Source of the DNA: Variovorax boronicumulans
Lineage (GTDB): Bacteria > Pseudomonadota > Gammaproteobacteria > Burkholderiales > Burkholderiaceae_C
Length of the DNA stretch: 64,000 bases
NCBI RefSeq assembly: GCF_007677875.1
Contig: NZ_VEDO01000011.1
Span: 62,001 to 126,000, forward strand
Direction of reading: 5' to 3'
Shown one piece after another: positions 17,451-26,671 of this stretch. The position numbers were made by a program, and so were the translations under genes. Below the pieces are notes generated by a model. The model did no database searches. It was not told where the DNA came from and saw only the letters and a list, made by a program, of their open reading frames with translations. Position 1 is the first letter of the stretch. Every line of letters begins with the position of its first letter.

Positions 17451-17566
17451 GCTGCCCTCCGCTTGCAAACAGGCCAGCAGGACCCGTCTTGCGCCATTGT
17501 GGGGAGATCCCGCGAGCGAATGTGGCGGGACTGTGGCGGCATGCCGGCAGTGGCGATGGACCGGTG

Positions 17567-19072
17567 CTACAGCAGCACGATGTCGTACTGCTCCGGCCCC
17601 ATCGCGCTTTCGGCCTGCAGCGAGATCGGCTTGCCGATGAAGTCCGACAACCCGGCCAGGTGCTGGCTCTCTTCGTCGAGAAACAGTTCCACCACCTTGG
17701 GCGAGGCCACCACGCGGAACTCGCGCGGGTTGAACTGGCGTGCCTCGCGCAGGATCTCGCGCAGGATGTCGTAGGTCACGCTGCGCGCGGTCTTCACGGC
17801 ACCGGTGCCGCGGCAAATCGCGCAGGGCTCGCACAGCATGTGGGCCAGCGATTCGCGTGTGCGCTTGCGCGTCATCTCCACCAGGCCCAGCGGCGAGAAG
17901 CCGCTCGCGGTGGTCTTCACGCGGTCGCGCCCGAGCTGCTTGCGCAGCTCGGCGAGCACGGCGCTGCGGTGCTCGTCGCGCACCATGTCGATGAAGTCCA
18001 CGATGATGATCCCGCCCAGGTTGCGCAGCCGCAATTGGCGCGCGATGGCGCCAGCGGCCTCCAGGTTGGTTCTGAAGATGGTGTCGTCGAAGTTGCGCGC
18101 GCCCACGTAGCCGCCGGTGTTCACGTCCACCGTGGTCAGGGCCTCGGTCTGGTCGATGATCAGATAGCCGCCGGACTTGAGGTCCACGCGCCGGCCCAGG
18201 GCCTTGGCGACTTCGTCGTCGATCGAGAACAGGTCGAAGATCGGCCGCTCGCCCTTGTAGTGCTGCAGCTTCTGGGTGGCCGCCGGCATGAACTCGCGGC
18301 CGAAGGCCTGCAGCTTGTCGAACTGTTCGCGCGAATCGAGCCGGATGCTCTGCGTCTCCTCGGTCACGAGGTCGCGCAGCACGCGCTGCAGCAGGTCCAG
18401 GTCCTGGTGCAGCAGCGAGGCCGGCGGCAGCTTCTGCGCGGCGGCCTTGGTGCGCGCCCAGGCCTTGCGCAGGTAGGCGATGTCTTCCGCCAGCTCGGCG
18501 TCGGTCGCGTCCTCGGCGTTGGTGCGCAGGATGAAGCCGCCACCGCCGCCGCTGGCGGCATCGCCCACCAGCGCCTGCAGCCGCCGCCGCAGGTCCTCGC
18601 GCTGGGCCGCGGGGATCTTCTGCGACACGCCCACGTGCTCGTCTTGCGGCAGGAACACCAGCAGGCGGCCGGCGATGCTGATCTGCGTGGACAGCCGCGC
18701 GCCCTTGGTGCCGATCGGGTCCTTGATGACCTGCACCATGATCGCCTGGCCCTCGAAGACCTGGCGTTCGATCGGCACCTGGCCGTGCCCATGCGCGCCG
18801 GGCCGCGGCTGCGCCGGCTCGCCCTCGCCACGCACGCCGGCCGCGCTGGGCAGCAGGTCGGCCACGTGCAGGAAGGCGGCGCGCTCCAGGCCGATGTCGA
18901 TGAAGGTGGACTGCATGCCGGGCAGCACCCGGACCACCTTGCCCATGTAGACGTTGCCGACCAGGCCCCGCTCCAGCGTGCGTTCCAGGTGCAGCTCCTG
19001 CACCGCGCCGTGTTCGACGATGGCCACGCGCGTCTCCTGCGGCGACCAGTTGATCAGGATGTCCTGCTGCAT
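17567..19072 (-). CDS. rng: Ribonuclease G
   Basis: This 501-residue endoribonuclease of the RNase E/G family matures the 5' end of 16S rRNA and degrades some mRNAs. The N terminus (MQQDILINWSPQETRVAIVE) and S1 domain (VGNVYMGKVVRVLPGMQSTFIDIG) are typical. The magnesium-site motif TTVDVNTGGYVG and GIIIVDFIDM are intact, and the zinc link CEPCAICRGTG is present. A low-complexity insertion near 83-98 (GEPAQPRPGAHGHG) falls inside the S1 domain. There is no RNase E-like C-terminal scaffold. AAGGAA precedes the ATG at 19072. Confidence 0.94.
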   Translation of the reverse strand: MQQDILINWSPQETRVAIVEHGAVQELHLERTLERGLVGNVYMGKVVRVLPGMQSTFIDIGLERAAFLHVADLLPSAAGVRGEGEPAQPRPGAHGHGQVPIERQVFEGQAIMVQVIKDPIGTKGARLSTQISIAGRLLVFLPQDEHVGVSQKIPAAQREDLRRRLQALVGDAASGGGGGFILRTNAEDATDAELAEDIAYLRKAWARTKAAAQKLPPASLLHQDLDLLQRVLRDLVTEETQSIRLDSREQFDKLQAFGREFMPAATQKLQHYKGERPIFDLFSIDDEVAKALGRRVDLKSGGYLIIDQTEALTTVDVNTGGYVGARNFDDTIFRTNLEAAGAIARQLRLRNLGGIIIVDFIDMVRDEHRSAVLAELRKQLGRDRVKTTASGFSPLGLVEMTRKRTRESLAHMLCEPCAICRGTGAVKTARSVTYDILREILREARQFNPREFRVVASPKVVELFLDEESQHLAGLSDFIGKPISLQAESAMGPEQYDIVLL

Positions 19073-19173
19073 GCGTTCCTTGCTGTGGAGCGCGCGCGCA
19101 ACCGCCGGATGCCGGCGGGGCTGCGCGCGGCCGCTCCTCGTTGTTCTGTTGTCCGGGTCTGGATCGTACGCGC

Positions 19174-20178
19174 TCAGCGCCGCGGCCAGGCCCGCGCCAG
19201 TGCATCCTGGTGGGCGGGTGCCAGCGCGGCCAGGCGCACATGGCCGGCTAGGCCGAAGGAAGCGCAGTCGCGCAACTGCACGCCGGCCGCGCGCAGCCGG
19301 GCCAGGTCCTCTGCCAGGCGCGCCGCGTCGGGCAGGCGGGCGCAGAAGAAGTTGGCATCGCTGTGCAGCACCTGCCAGCCCAGCCCGGCGCACAGCGCCG
19401 CCTGGCGTGTTTTCCAGGCGCGCAGCTGCGCCAGGCTGGCGGCCAGCCAGTCCTGCGCCGCGCGGCCGGTCCAGGCCTGCAGCATGGCCACGCCATGCGC
19501 GCCCACCGGCCAGGACGGTGCCAGCTCCGCGAGCCGCGCGAGCAACGGCGCATCGGCCCGCAGCGGCGCGATCGCATAGGCGGCGCGCACGCCGGTCAGG
19601 CCCAGCGCCTTGTTGGGCGACCACAGCTGCCAGACCTGCTCACGCTGCGCGGCGTCCAGCGATGCCGCGCCGGCCAGGCGCAGCGGCGCGTAGGCGCAGT
19701 CCAGCACCAGCGGCACATGCGGCTCCAGGGCCTGCAGCTCCCCTGCCAGGCCGGCATGGGCCTGGCCCAGCGGCGAGGAGGGCTCGCAGGCCCAGACCAG
19801 CTGCGCCGGCGCATCCGTGCTGTGCACGGCCATCCGCTGCGCATGCGCAGCCCACGCGTAGTCGCCATAGGCATGGGCCGGCACCCGTATGGCGGCGCCC
19901 GGCCGGGCCACGGCCGCGCTGATGCGCATGATGAATTCGCTGGCACTGGCCGCCACCAGAACGCGCGCCGGCGCCACGCCGTGGAAGGCGGCCAGCTGCT
20001 CGCGCAAGGCGGCGTAGCCGGGATCGGGGTAGCGGGCGGGATCGGCGGCCTGCAGGGCCGCGCACGCCGCAGGGCATGGCCCGCAGGCATTGGCATTGGT
20101 CGAGAAATCGTGCGCGGCCGGGCCGTTGGCGTCCGGCCCGCCGTGCACGCGGGCCGCCACCGCGGTGTCAGCGTTCAT
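19174..20178 (-). CDS. PLP-dependent aminotransferase-fold enzyme, CobC/HisC-like
   Basis: This 334-residue fold-type I PLP enzyme has an N terminus VHGGPDANGPAAHDFSTNAN that resembles the HGG...DFSxNxNP opening of threonine-phosphate decarboxylases (CobC/CobD) and related HisC-like proteins. The PLP lysine is K190 in WSPNKALGLTGVRAAY; D160 and Y163 are in the cofactor position; a C-terminal HVRLAAL supplies the carboxylate-binding Arg. If it is a CobC-type enzyme it would make the aminopropanol linker of cobalamin, but it lies 13 kb from the cob cluster. A generic class I/II aminotransferase remains possible. Confidence 0.65.
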   Translation of the reverse strand: MNADTAVAARVHGGPDANGPAAHDFSTNANACGPCPAACAALQAADPARYPDPGYAALREQLAAFHGVAPARVLVAASASEFIMRISAAVARPGAAIRVPAHAYGDYAWAAHAQRMAVHSTDAPAQLVWACEPSSPLGQAHAGLAGELQALEPHVPLVLDCAYAPLRLAGAASLDAAQREQVWQLWSPNKALGLTGVRAAYAIAPLRADAPLLARLAELAPSWPVGAHGVAMLQAWTGRAAQDWLAASLAQLRAWKTRQAALCAGLGWQVLHSDANFFCARLPDAARLAEDLARLRAAGVQLRDCASFGLAGHVRLAALAPAHQDALARAWPRR

Positions 20179-20196
20179 GGCGCGGCCGGATCGGCG

Positions 20197-20655
20197 TCAT
20201 GCGCCGTCGGGAATCTCGGGTTCGACCAGCTGCGCCAGCAGCGTCAGCGACTCCTGCCAGCCCAGCATGCAGGCCGCGGCCGGGATCATGGCCGGAATGC
20301 CTTGCTGCTCAATGTGCATCTCGGTGCCCACCAGGGTTTTGGCCAGGCGCACCGTGACCTGCATCTCGCCCGGCAGATTGGGATCGTCGAAGCGGTCGGT
20401 GTAGCGCAGCAGTTCGCCGGGCACCAGCTCAAGATAGGTGCCGCCGAAGCTGTGGCTGCTGCCGGTCGAGAAGTTGGTGAACGACATGCGGTGGCTGCCG
20501 CCCACGCGCGCGTCCAAGGCATGCACCTTGGCCGTGAAGCCGTGCGGCGGCAGCCACTTGACCATGGCCTCGGGGTCGATGAAGGCCCGGTAGACGCGCT
20601 CGGGCGGCGCGCGCAGCACGCGGTGCAGGCGGACGGTGTGGGTGGACGCGGACAT
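20197..20655 (-). CDS. SRPBCC / AHSA1-type protein
   Basis: This 152-residue START-like helix-grip protein of the AHSA1 (activator of Hsp90 ATPase homologue 1-like) type has the pattern VRLHRVLRAPPERVYRAFIDPEAMVKWLPP, then GGTYLELVPGELLRYTDRF and a C-terminal helix ending LAQLVEPE. These proteins bind small hydrophobic ligands, and none is indicated here. The ATG at 20655 has AGGAG 6 nt upstream, which excludes the upstream in-frame ATG at 20673. It lies 18 nt upstream of the aminotransferase gene, probably co-transcribed. Confidence 0.8.
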   Translation of the reverse strand: MSASTHTVRLHRVLRAPPERVYRAFIDPEAMVKWLPPHGFTAKVHALDARVGGSHRMSFTNFSTGSSHSFGGTYLELVPGELLRYTDRFDDPNLPGEMQVTVRLAKTLVGTEMHIEQQGIPAMIPAAACMLGWQESLTLLAQLVEPEIPDGA

Positions 20656-20732
20656 GCGGTGCTCCTGCATCAAGCCGAGGACGACCCTCTGCGCCCACGA
20701 CGTATGGCGCGGGCCGGAATCGACAAGGCGCG

Positions 20733-21029
20733 TCAGGCCTTGCGTTTGGTTTGCTTGGCCACGTCCTCGGCCAGCAGACGGCGCACCTCCAGCGCGTCCA
20801 ACGCGTAGGGCAGCAGCGAAATCGCATGCTCGGGCCGGGCCTTCTCACCGAACACGGCCTGGGTGGCGGACCACATGAATTCCAGTGTCTCGGTGACTTC
20901 GCCCAGCGCGTCGCGCGTCATGTTGGGCAACAGGGCTTCGGCCTGTGCGGGCTTGGCCGCTGCCTTGCGCGCGGCGGCGGCTTTCGACTTGGCGGTGGCG
21001 GATGTGCGGGCAGGCTTGGCGGTGGTCAC
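20733..21029 (-). CDS. Hypothetical 98-aa protein with Lys/Ala-rich N terminus
   Basis: I do not recognise this protein. Residues 1-30 are a low-complexity Thr/Lys/Ala segment (ARTSATAKSKAAAARKAAAK) like histone H1 tails. Residues 35-98 form a compact acidic-helical segment (LGEVTETLEFMWSATQAVFG, then ISLLPYALDALEVRRLLAED). The GTG start at 21029 is preceded by AAGGAGCCGCC, a good ribosome site. It is probably the first gene of the group with the SRPBCC gene. A nucleic-acid-binding role for the basic tail is inference. Confidence 0.55.
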   Translation of the reverse strand: MTTAKPARTSATAKSKAAAARKAAAKPAQAEALLPNMTRDALGEVTETLEFMWSATQAVFGEKARPEHAISLLPYALDALEVRRLLAEDVAKQTKRKA

Positions 21030-21255
21030 GGCGGCTCCTTGTTCTGGTTCGGCTGGTGTGGCGCGAGTGTAGTGTGCGAGTGCGCCGTGGGCGCACGTTC
21101 GGCGCCACGGAGGGCGTTCTTCCTCGGCACTGCGGCTGCCCAAAATCCGGGCAATCCTGTGGCAGGCCGCATGGGTGCTGGTGGTGCGCCAGCCCCTCCC
21201 AAGCCTGTCCCCAGCGATATCCACAGGCGGCCGGCACAAGTCCGGCACCGCGGTT

Positions 21256-21858
21256 TCAGCAATCGACGCCCGCCTGGCGCAGCAGCTGCGCGGTTTCGAA
21301 CAGTGGCAGGCCCATGATGCCCGTGTAGCTGCCGCGCATGGTGCGGATGAAGGCTTGCGCCCTGCCCTGCACGGCATAGGCGCCGGCCTTGCCGAGCGGC
21401 TCGCCGCTGGCCACGTAGGCGGCGATCTGCGCGGGCGTCAGTGCATCGAAGCGGACCTCGGACACGCTCAGCGCGTGCAATCGTTGCGGGCCGTGCTGCA
21501 CGGCCACGGCCGTCAGCACACGATGCGTGTGGCCGGACAGCGCGGCCAGCATGCGGGCCGCGTCGTCCGCGCCCTCGGGCTTGCCGAGGATGGTGGCCCC
21601 CAGCGCCACCGTGGTGTCGGCACACAGCACGGGCGCGTCCGGCAGGCCGCGTGCCCGCAGCCGCGCCACGGCGGCATCGAGCTTGAGCCCCGTCACGCGC
21701 TGCACGTAGCGCGCCGGTGCTTCGCGGCCGCGCACGGCCTCGAGCGCTTCGGCATCCTCGCCGGGCGCGGCCAAGAGCAGCTCATGGCGCACGCCGATCT
21801 GGTCGAGCAACTGGCGCCGGCGCGGGCTCTGCGAGGCGAGGTAGACGAAATCGGGCAT
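21256..21858 (-). CDS. maf: Maf/YhdE-type nucleoside triphosphate pyrophosphatase
   Basis: This 200-residue Maf-family NTP pyrophosphatase hydrolyses dTTP/UTP-type or modified nucleotides to monophosphates, as housekeeping. Seen: the N-terminal [20 protein letters not shown] with the catalytic Asp, [13 protein letters not shown] and [11 protein letters not shown]. It is the last gene of the minus-strand run that begins with yebC; only 12 nt separate it from rlmH. The 226 nt downstream (21030-21255) hold nothing I can name. Confidence 0.93.
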   Translation of the reverse strand: MPDFVYLASQSPRRRQLLDQIGVRHELLLAAPGEDAEALEAVRGREAPARYVQRVTGLKLDAAVARLRARGLPDAPVLCADTTVALGATILGKPEGADDAARMLAALSGHTHRVLTAVAVQHGPQRLHALSVSEVRFDALTPAQIAAYVASGEPLGKAGAYAVQGRAQAFIRTMRGSYTGIMGLPLFETAQLLRQAGVDC

Positions 21859-21870
21859 GGGGCAGCGCCC

Positions 21871-22350
21871 CTACTCGCGGTGGTAGGGGTGGTTGGCGTT
21901 GATGGACCAGGCGCGGTAGAGCTGCTCGATCAGCAGCACGCGCGCCATGGCGTGCGGCAAGGTCATGTCCGACAGGCGGATGCGCTCGTGTGCAGCCTGG
22001 CGGAAGGCCGGCTCCAGGCCGTCGGGCCCGCCGATCACGAGGGCGACGCCGTCGCCTTCGAGCTGCCAGGTCGACAGCCGCGTGGCCAGGGCCTGCGTGG
22101 TCAGCGCGGTGCCGCGCTCGTCGAGCGCGACCACGCGCGCATTGCGGCCGACGGCCGAGGCGATGGCGGTTTCGATGCGCTCGCGCTCGGCGGCCTGCAT
22201 CTGCGCCACGGTGCGCGAGCCGCGCGGCTCGGTCTTGACCGCGCGAAGTTCGACGCGCAGTTCGGCGGGGAAACGCTTGGCGTAATCATCGTAGGCCGTC
22301 TGCGCCCAGTCGGGCACGCGCAGGCCCACGGCCACGATGACGAGCTTCAC
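21871..22350 (-). CDS. rlmH: 23S rRNA pseudouridine-1915 N3-methyltransferase RlmH
   Basis: This 159-residue SPOUT-fold methyltransferase modifies pseudouridine 1915 in helix 69 of 23S rRNA. Conserved features are the N-terminal MKLVIVAVG, the knot region VIGGPDGL and the C-terminal [20 protein letters not shown] with NHPYHRE at the end. The length is normal. It follows rsfS by 18 nt, the usual bacterial pairing of two ribosome-associated factors. Confidence 0.96.
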   Translation of the reverse strand: MKLVIVAVGLRVPDWAQTAYDDYAKRFPAELRVELRAVKTEPRGSRTVAQMQAAERERIETAIASAVGRNARVVALDERGTALTTQALATRLSTWQLEGDGVALVIGGPDGLEPAFRQAAHERIRLSDMTLPHAMARVLLIEQLYRAWSINANHPYHRE

Positions 22351-22368
22351 GCGCGGATCAGCGGCGAA

Positions 22369-23073
22369 TCAAGTGCGACGTGCAGCGGCCTTCTTGGCGG
22401 GCGCCGCCTTCTTCGCCGCAGGCTTGCCCACGACCACGGTCTTCACGGCGGTCTTCGCGGGCGCCTTCTTGGCCGCGGCCTTCTTGGCGGGAGCAGCGGC
22501 CTGGGCGGGAGCAGCGGCCTTTTTCGCGGGCGCCTTCTTCCTGGCGGGCGCGGCGATCACCGGACGCTCGGGTGCGTATTCGGGTTCGGGCCTGGCCTTC
22601 TTCGCCGCTGGCTTGCCGGCCGCGGCCTTCTTGGCGGCGACCTTCTTGGCCGGCGTCTTCTCGGCCGCCCTGGCCGGTGCGGCGGGCTTGGGCGCCCCCA
22701 GCTTCAGGCGCACCGGCTTGTCGCCCCACAGCTCCTCCAGGTGGTAGTACTGGCGGATGCTGGGCTGCATGATGTGGACGACGGCCGGGCCGCAGTCCAC
22801 GATGATCCATTCACCGTTGTCCTCGCCCTCCACGCGCGGCTTGGCGAAGCCGGCCTCGCGCACCGCATCGCGCACGCTGGCGGCCAGCGCGCGGGTCTGG
22901 CGGTTGGAGGTACCCGAGGCGACGATCACACGCTCGAACAGCGGGGACAGGTGCTCGGTGTTGAAGACCTGGATGTCCTGCGCCTTGACGTCTTCGAGGC
23001 CATCGATGATGGACCTCTGCAGCTTCTGGGTGTCTTTCTTGGCGGCGGATTCCGTGGTGGGGCCAGTGGTCAT
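22369..23073 (-). CDS. rsfS: Ribosomal silencing factor RsfS with long Lys/Ala-rich tail
   Basis: The first 125 residues are an ordinary RsfS domain (DVKAQDIQVFNTEHLSPLFE, VASGTSNRQTRALA, WIIVDCGPAVVHIM, REYYHLEELW-type end), which binds uL14 on the 50S subunit and blocks subunit joining under starvation. Residues 128-234 are a histone-H1-like extension of repeated AAKKAP/PAKKAAA units with a few acidic breaks. The family is usually about 105-140 residues, so the tail nearly doubles it. The ATG overlaps the nadD stop by 4 nt. Confidence 0.93.
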   Translation of the reverse strand: MTTGPTTESAAKKDTQKLQRSIIDGLEDVKAQDIQVFNTEHLSPLFERVIVASGTSNRQTRALAASVRDAVREAGFAKPRVEGEDNGEWIIVDCGPAVVHIMQPSIRQYYHLEELWGDKPVRLKLGAPKPAAPARAAEKTPAKKVAAKKAAAGKPAAKKARPEPEYAPERPVIAAPARKKAPAKKAAAPAQAAAPAKKAAAKKAPAKTAVKTVVVGKPAAKKAAPAKKAAARRT

Positions 23074-23669
23074 CGAGCGGTACGGTAGAGGTGGTGTTGG
23101 TCAATATAGCCTGCAACGGCGGGCGGAACCAGATGGGCGATGCCCTGGCCCGCCGCGACGCGCTGGCGTATGTCGGTGGCGCTGGTCGCCACCGGATGGG
23201 TGTGGAGGAAGTCGATTGTCGCGCCCGGCAATGCCAGGTCGGGCATCTGGCCCTGGGGCGCGGCGTCGTCCACGCGGGCGGCGACGCACAGGGTTGCCAG
23301 CTTCACGATCTCCTGCCACTCGTGCCAACTGGTCAATGCACGCGCCTGGTCGGAACCGATCAGGAGGTGCAGCCGGGCGCGAGGATAGCCGATCTGCAGT
23401 TCCCGCAGACTGTCCACGGTGTAGCTGGGGCCGCTGCGCTCCATCTCGCGCGCGTCCACGACCACGCCCGCAATGCCTTCGAAGGCCAGTTCGGCCATGA
23501 CCAGGCGGTGCACGGCGTCGGTGGGCTGCACGGGACGGTGCCATGGCTGGCCCGTGGGCAGCACATGCAGCCGGTCGAGCTGCCACTGGGCCATGGCCGC
23601 GCGCACCAGGTCCACATGGGTGTTGTGCGGCGGGTCGAAGGTACCGCCGTAGACGCCAACACGCAGCAT
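23070..23669 (-). CDS. nadD: Nicotinate-nucleotide adenylyltransferase NadD
   Basis: This 199-residue enzyme adenylates nicotinate mononucleotide to deamido-NAD. The start MLRVGVYGGTFDPPHNTHVD contains the GGTFDPxH nucleotidyltransferase motif. The C-terminal TSATDIRQR corresponds to the SxTxIR motif. GSDQARALTSWHEWQE is the conserved GxD-x(4)-W region. I chose the ATG at 23669 because it directly begins the nucleotide-binding fold. It lies 11 nt after hemF and overlaps rsfS by 4 nt. Confidence 0.95.
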   Translation of the reverse strand: MLRVGVYGGTFDPPHNTHVDLVRAAMAQWQLDRLHVLPTGQPWHRPVQPTDAVHRLVMAELAFEGIAGVVVDAREMERSGPSYTVDSLRELQIGYPRARLHLLIGSDQARALTSWHEWQEIVKLATLCVAARVDDAAPQGQMPDLALPGATIDFLHTHPVATSATDIRQRVAAGQGIAHLVPPAVAGYIDQHHLYRTAR

Positions 23670-23680
23670 GGTGGGGTGGC

Positions 23681-24595
23681 TCAGCTCCAAGTGCGCGGCA
23701 CCAGGAAGTACTCGGTCAGCCGCGCCTCGGCCGAGCCGGGCTCGCTCTGGTGGCGGTACGACCAGGCGGCCTGCGGCGGCATCGACAGCAGGATGGACTC
23801 GGTGCGCCCGCCCGATTGCAGGCCGAAGTGCGTGCCGCGGTCCCAGACCAGGTTGAACTCCACATAGCGGCCGCGCCGGTAGAGCTGGAAGGCGCGCTCG
23901 CGCTCGCCCCAGGGCATGTCCTTGCGGCGTTCGAGGATCGGCAGGTAGGCGCCCAGAAAGGCCGCGCCCACGGCCTGGGCCATGGCCTGGCTGCGTTCCA
24001 TGCCGAGTTCGGAGAAATCGTCGAAGAACACGCCGCCGATGCCGCGCGCTTCCTGGCGGTGTCTGAGGAAGAAGTATTCGTCGCACCACTGCTTGAAGCG
24101 CGGGTACTTGTCATCGCCATAGGGCGCGAGCGCGTCGCGGCAAGCCTGGTGGAAGTGCCGCGCGTCCTCCTCGAAGCCGTAGATGGGCGTGAGGTCCATG
24201 CCACCGCCGAACCAGCACACGGGCGGCTCGCCCGGATGGCCGGCCGCGATCATGCGCACGTTCATGTGCACGGTGGGCGCGTAGGGGTTGCGCGGGTGGA
24301 ACACCAGCGAGACGCCCATGGCCTCGAATGGCGCACCCGCGAGTTGCGGCCGGTGCTGCGTGGCCGAGGGCGGCAGCTTCGGGCCGCGCACATGCGAGAA
24401 GCCGCAGCCGGCGCGTTCGAACACGGCGCCGTTCTCCAGGATGCGTGTGAGGCCCTCGCCCTGCAGCACCTCGTCGGGCCCCTTGGTCCAGTGGTCGGAC
24501 AGGAAGCTGCCGCCGTCCACGGCCGCCGCTGCACTGCAGATCGCGTCCTGCAGCCCGCGCAGCCACGCCGAGAAGGCGGTCGCGGAAACCGTCAT
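23681..24595 (-). CDS. hemF: Oxygen-dependent coproporphyrinogen III oxidase HemF
   Basis: This 304-residue enzyme decarboxylates coproporphyrinogen III to protoporphyrinogen IX using oxygen. Hallmarks: [48 protein letters not shown] and the C-terminal RVEFNLV-type [29 protein letters not shown] block. Length is normal. The start overlaps the purD stop by 4 nt (ATGA). An oxygen-dependent haem step fits the aerobic cobalamin pathway seen at the left of the window. Confidence 0.96.
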   Translation of the reverse strand: MTVSATAFSAWLRGLQDAICSAAAAVDGGSFLSDHWTKGPDEVLQGEGLTRILENGAVFERAGCGFSHVRGPKLPPSATQHRPQLAGAPFEAMGVSLVFHPRNPYAPTVHMNVRMIAAGHPGEPPVCWFGGGMDLTPIYGFEEDARHFHQACRDALAPYGDDKYPRFKQWCDEYFFLRHRQEARGIGGVFFDDFSELGMERSQAMAQAVGAAFLGAYLPILERRKDMPWGERERAFQLYRRGRYVEFNLVWDRGTHFGLQSGGRTESILLSMPPQAAWSYRHQSEPGSAEARLTEYFLVPRTWS

Positions 24596-25884
24596 CGGAC
24601 CGCGCGGTGGCCGATGTCGCGGCGGTACTGCATGCCGTCGAACTGGATGCCGCGCACGACCTCGTAGGCGCGCTGCTGGGCCAGCTTGACCTTGTCGGCC
24701 AGCACGGTCACGCACAGCACGCGGCCGCCGCTCACGCGCACGGTGCCGTCGGCGTCGCGCTGGGTGCCGGCGTGGAAGACCACGGCGTCGGCCTCGGGAG
24801 CCGGCAGGCCGGTGATGGCATCGCCCTTGCGCGGCGTCAGCGGGTAGCCGTGGGCGGCCAGCACCACGCCCAACGCGATGCGGCGGTCCCACTCCAGCTC
24901 GATCTGGTCGAGCTTGCCGTGCGGGCCGGGCTCGGTGGCGGCCCAGAACACCTCGAACAGGTCGGATTTCAGCCGCATCAGCAACGGCTGGGTCTCGGGG
25001 TCGCCCAGGCGGCAGTTGAACTCCAGCGTCTTGGGCCGGCCCTGGGCGTCGATCATGAGGCCGGCGTAGAGAAAACCGGTGTAGGCGATGCCGTCCTTCT
25101 CCATGCCTCGGATGGTCGGCAGAATGATCTCGCGCATGGCGCGGGCGTGTACGTCGGCCGTGACCACGGGCGCGGGCGAGTAGGCGCCCATGCCGCCCGT
25201 GTTGGGGCCCTGGTCGCCGTCCTGCAGGCGCTTGTGGTCCTGGCTGGTGGCCATGGCGGTCACGTTCTTGCCGTCGCACAGCACGATGAAGCTGGCTTCT
25301 TCACCCGCCAGAAATTCCTCGATCACCACGCGTGCGCCACCTTCGTTGTGCGCCACGCCCAGCGTGTTGTCCACCAGCATGAAATCGATGGCCTCGTGGG
25401 CCTCGGCCAGCGTCTGGGCCACGACCACGCCCTTGCCGGCCGCCAGACCGTCGGCCTTGACGACGATGGGTGCGCCCTTGGCGTCCACGTAGGCATGGGC
25501 CTCCTTCGGATCGCTGAAGGTCTGGTACTGCGCAGTGGGAATGCCGTGGCGCTGCATGAAGGCCTTGGAGAAGGCCTTGGAGCTTTCCAGCTGGGCCGCG
25601 GCCTTGGTCGGGCCGAAGATGCGCATCCCGTGGGCGCGGAACTCGTCCACTACGCCTGCGGCCAGCGGGCCCTCGGGGCCGACCACGCTGAGCGCGATGT
25701 GTTCCTTCTGTGCCCATTCGCGCAGTGCCACCACGTCGGTGATGGGCACATTGACGAGCCGCTCGTCCAGCGCCGTGCCGCCGTTGCCGGGCGCCACATA
25801 GACACGCGTGACGCGGGGCGACTGCGCCAATTTCCAGGCCAGCGCGTGCTCGCGTCCGCCGCCACCAATGACCAATACTTTCAT
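24592..25884 (-). CDS. purD: Phosphoribosylamine-glycine ligase PurD
   Basis: This 430-residue ATP-grasp enzyme joins phosphoribosylamine and glycine in purine synthesis. Seen: [19 protein letters not shown] at the N terminus, [29 protein letters not shown] (nucleotide loop), [23 protein letters not shown] and [12 protein letters not shown]. It has the normal length for a monofunctional PurD. The start and stop both form 4-nt overlaps with yebC and hemF, so it sits in the middle of a coupled operon. Confidence 0.97.
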   Translation of the reverse strand: MKVLVIGGGGREHALAWKLAQSPRVTRVYVAPGNGGTALDERLVNVPITDVVALREWAQKEHIALSVVGPEGPLAAGVVDEFRAHGMRIFGPTKAAAQLESSKAFSKAFMQRHGIPTAQYQTFSDPKEAHAYVDAKGAPIVVKADGLAAGKGVVVAQTLAEAHEAIDFMLVDNTLGVAHNEGGARVVIEEFLAGEEASFIVLCDGKNVTAMATSQDHKRLQDGDQGPNTGGMGAYSPAPVVTADVHARAMREIILPTIRGMEKDGIAYTGFLYAGLMIDAQGRPKTLEFNCRLGDPETQPLLMRLKSDLFEVFWAATEPGPHGKLDQIELEWDRRIALGVVLAAHGYPLTPRKGDAITGLPAPEADAVVFHAGTQRDADGTVRVSGGRVLCVTVLADKVKLAQQRAYEVVRGIQFDGMQYRRDIGHRAVR

Positions 25885-26600
25885 AGCGCCCCGTTGTGGT
25901 AGACGTTTTGCACGTCGTCCAGGTCTTCCAGGACGTCCAGCAGTTTCTGCATGCGCTCGGCGTCTTCGCCCGTGAGCTCGATGGTGTTCTCGGCGCGCAT
26001 GGTCACCTCGGCCAGTTCGGGCGTGAAGCCAGCGGCTTCCAGCGCATTCTTGACCGTCTCGAAGGCCGCCGGTGGGGTCAGCACCTCGATGGCGCCGTCC
26101 TCGTCGGTGACCACGTCGTCGGCACCGGCTTCCAGCGCGACTTCCATGACCTTGTCCTCGTCGGCACCGGGCGCCAGCACGATCTGACCGCAATGCCTGA
26201 ACTGGAAGGCCACCGAGCCTTCGGTGCCCATGTTGCCGCCGTACTTGCTGAACGCGTGGCGCACCTCGGCCACCGTGCGCACGCGGTTGTCGGTCATGGT
26301 GTCGACGATGACGGCCGCGCCGCCGATGCCGTAGCCCTCGTAGCGGATCTCCTCGTAGCTCACGCCCTCGAGGTTGCCCGTGGCCTTGTCGATGTTGCGC
26401 TTGACGGTGTCGGCCGGCATGTTGGCGGCCTTGGCCTTGTCCACCGCCAGCCGCAGGCGCGGATTGGCCGACAGGTCACCACCGCCCTGGCGCGCCGCCA
26501 CCATGATTTCGCGGATGCAGCGCGTCCAGATCTTGCCCCGCTTCTCGTCCTGCCTGCCCTTGCGGTGCTGGATGTTCGCCCATTTGCTGTGTCCGGCCAC
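25881..26600 (-). CDS. yebC: YebC/PmpR-family translation or transcription factor
   Basis: This 239-residue YebC-family protein has the start [43 protein letters not shown], the central [18 protein letters not shown] and a C-terminal VYHN end, which are all diagnostic. Members act as transcriptional regulators (PmpR) or relieve ribosome stalling on proline-rich stretches; which role applies cannot be told here. The start is GTG at 26600 with AAAGGA 6 nt upstream. It is the first gene of the run down to maf, divergent from the HerA-like gene across a 71-nt AT-rich gap that must hold both promoters. Confidence 0.95.
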   Translation of the reverse strand: MAGHSKWANIQHRKGRQDEKRGKIWTRCIREIMVAARQGGGDLSANPRLRLAVDKAKAANMPADTVKRNIDKATGNLEGVSYEEIRYEGYGIGGAAVIVDTMTDNRVRTVAEVRHAFSKYGGNMGTEGSVAFQFRHCGQIVLAPGADEDKVMEVALEAGADDVVTDEDGAIEVLTPPAAFETVKNALEAAGFTPELAEVTMRAENTIELTGEDAERMQKLLDVLEDLDDVQNVYHNGAL

Positions 26601-26671
26601 AAAGAATCCTTTGATCGGTCTGATTTAATCTCGGGCGCGGATTTTACTTTTCGATTGAAGGACCCGAAGCC

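Noticed and set aside
17087-19579. An 830-codon plus frame opposite rng and the neighbouring aminotransferase-like gene
   Set aside because: It runs across an intergenic gap and two genes on the other strand, with no domain; a shadow frame.
21217-21225. ATATCCACA, one mismatch from a DnaA box
   Set aside because: A single copy with no cluster, no AT-rich unwinding region and no dnaA or dnaN nearby, so not an origin.
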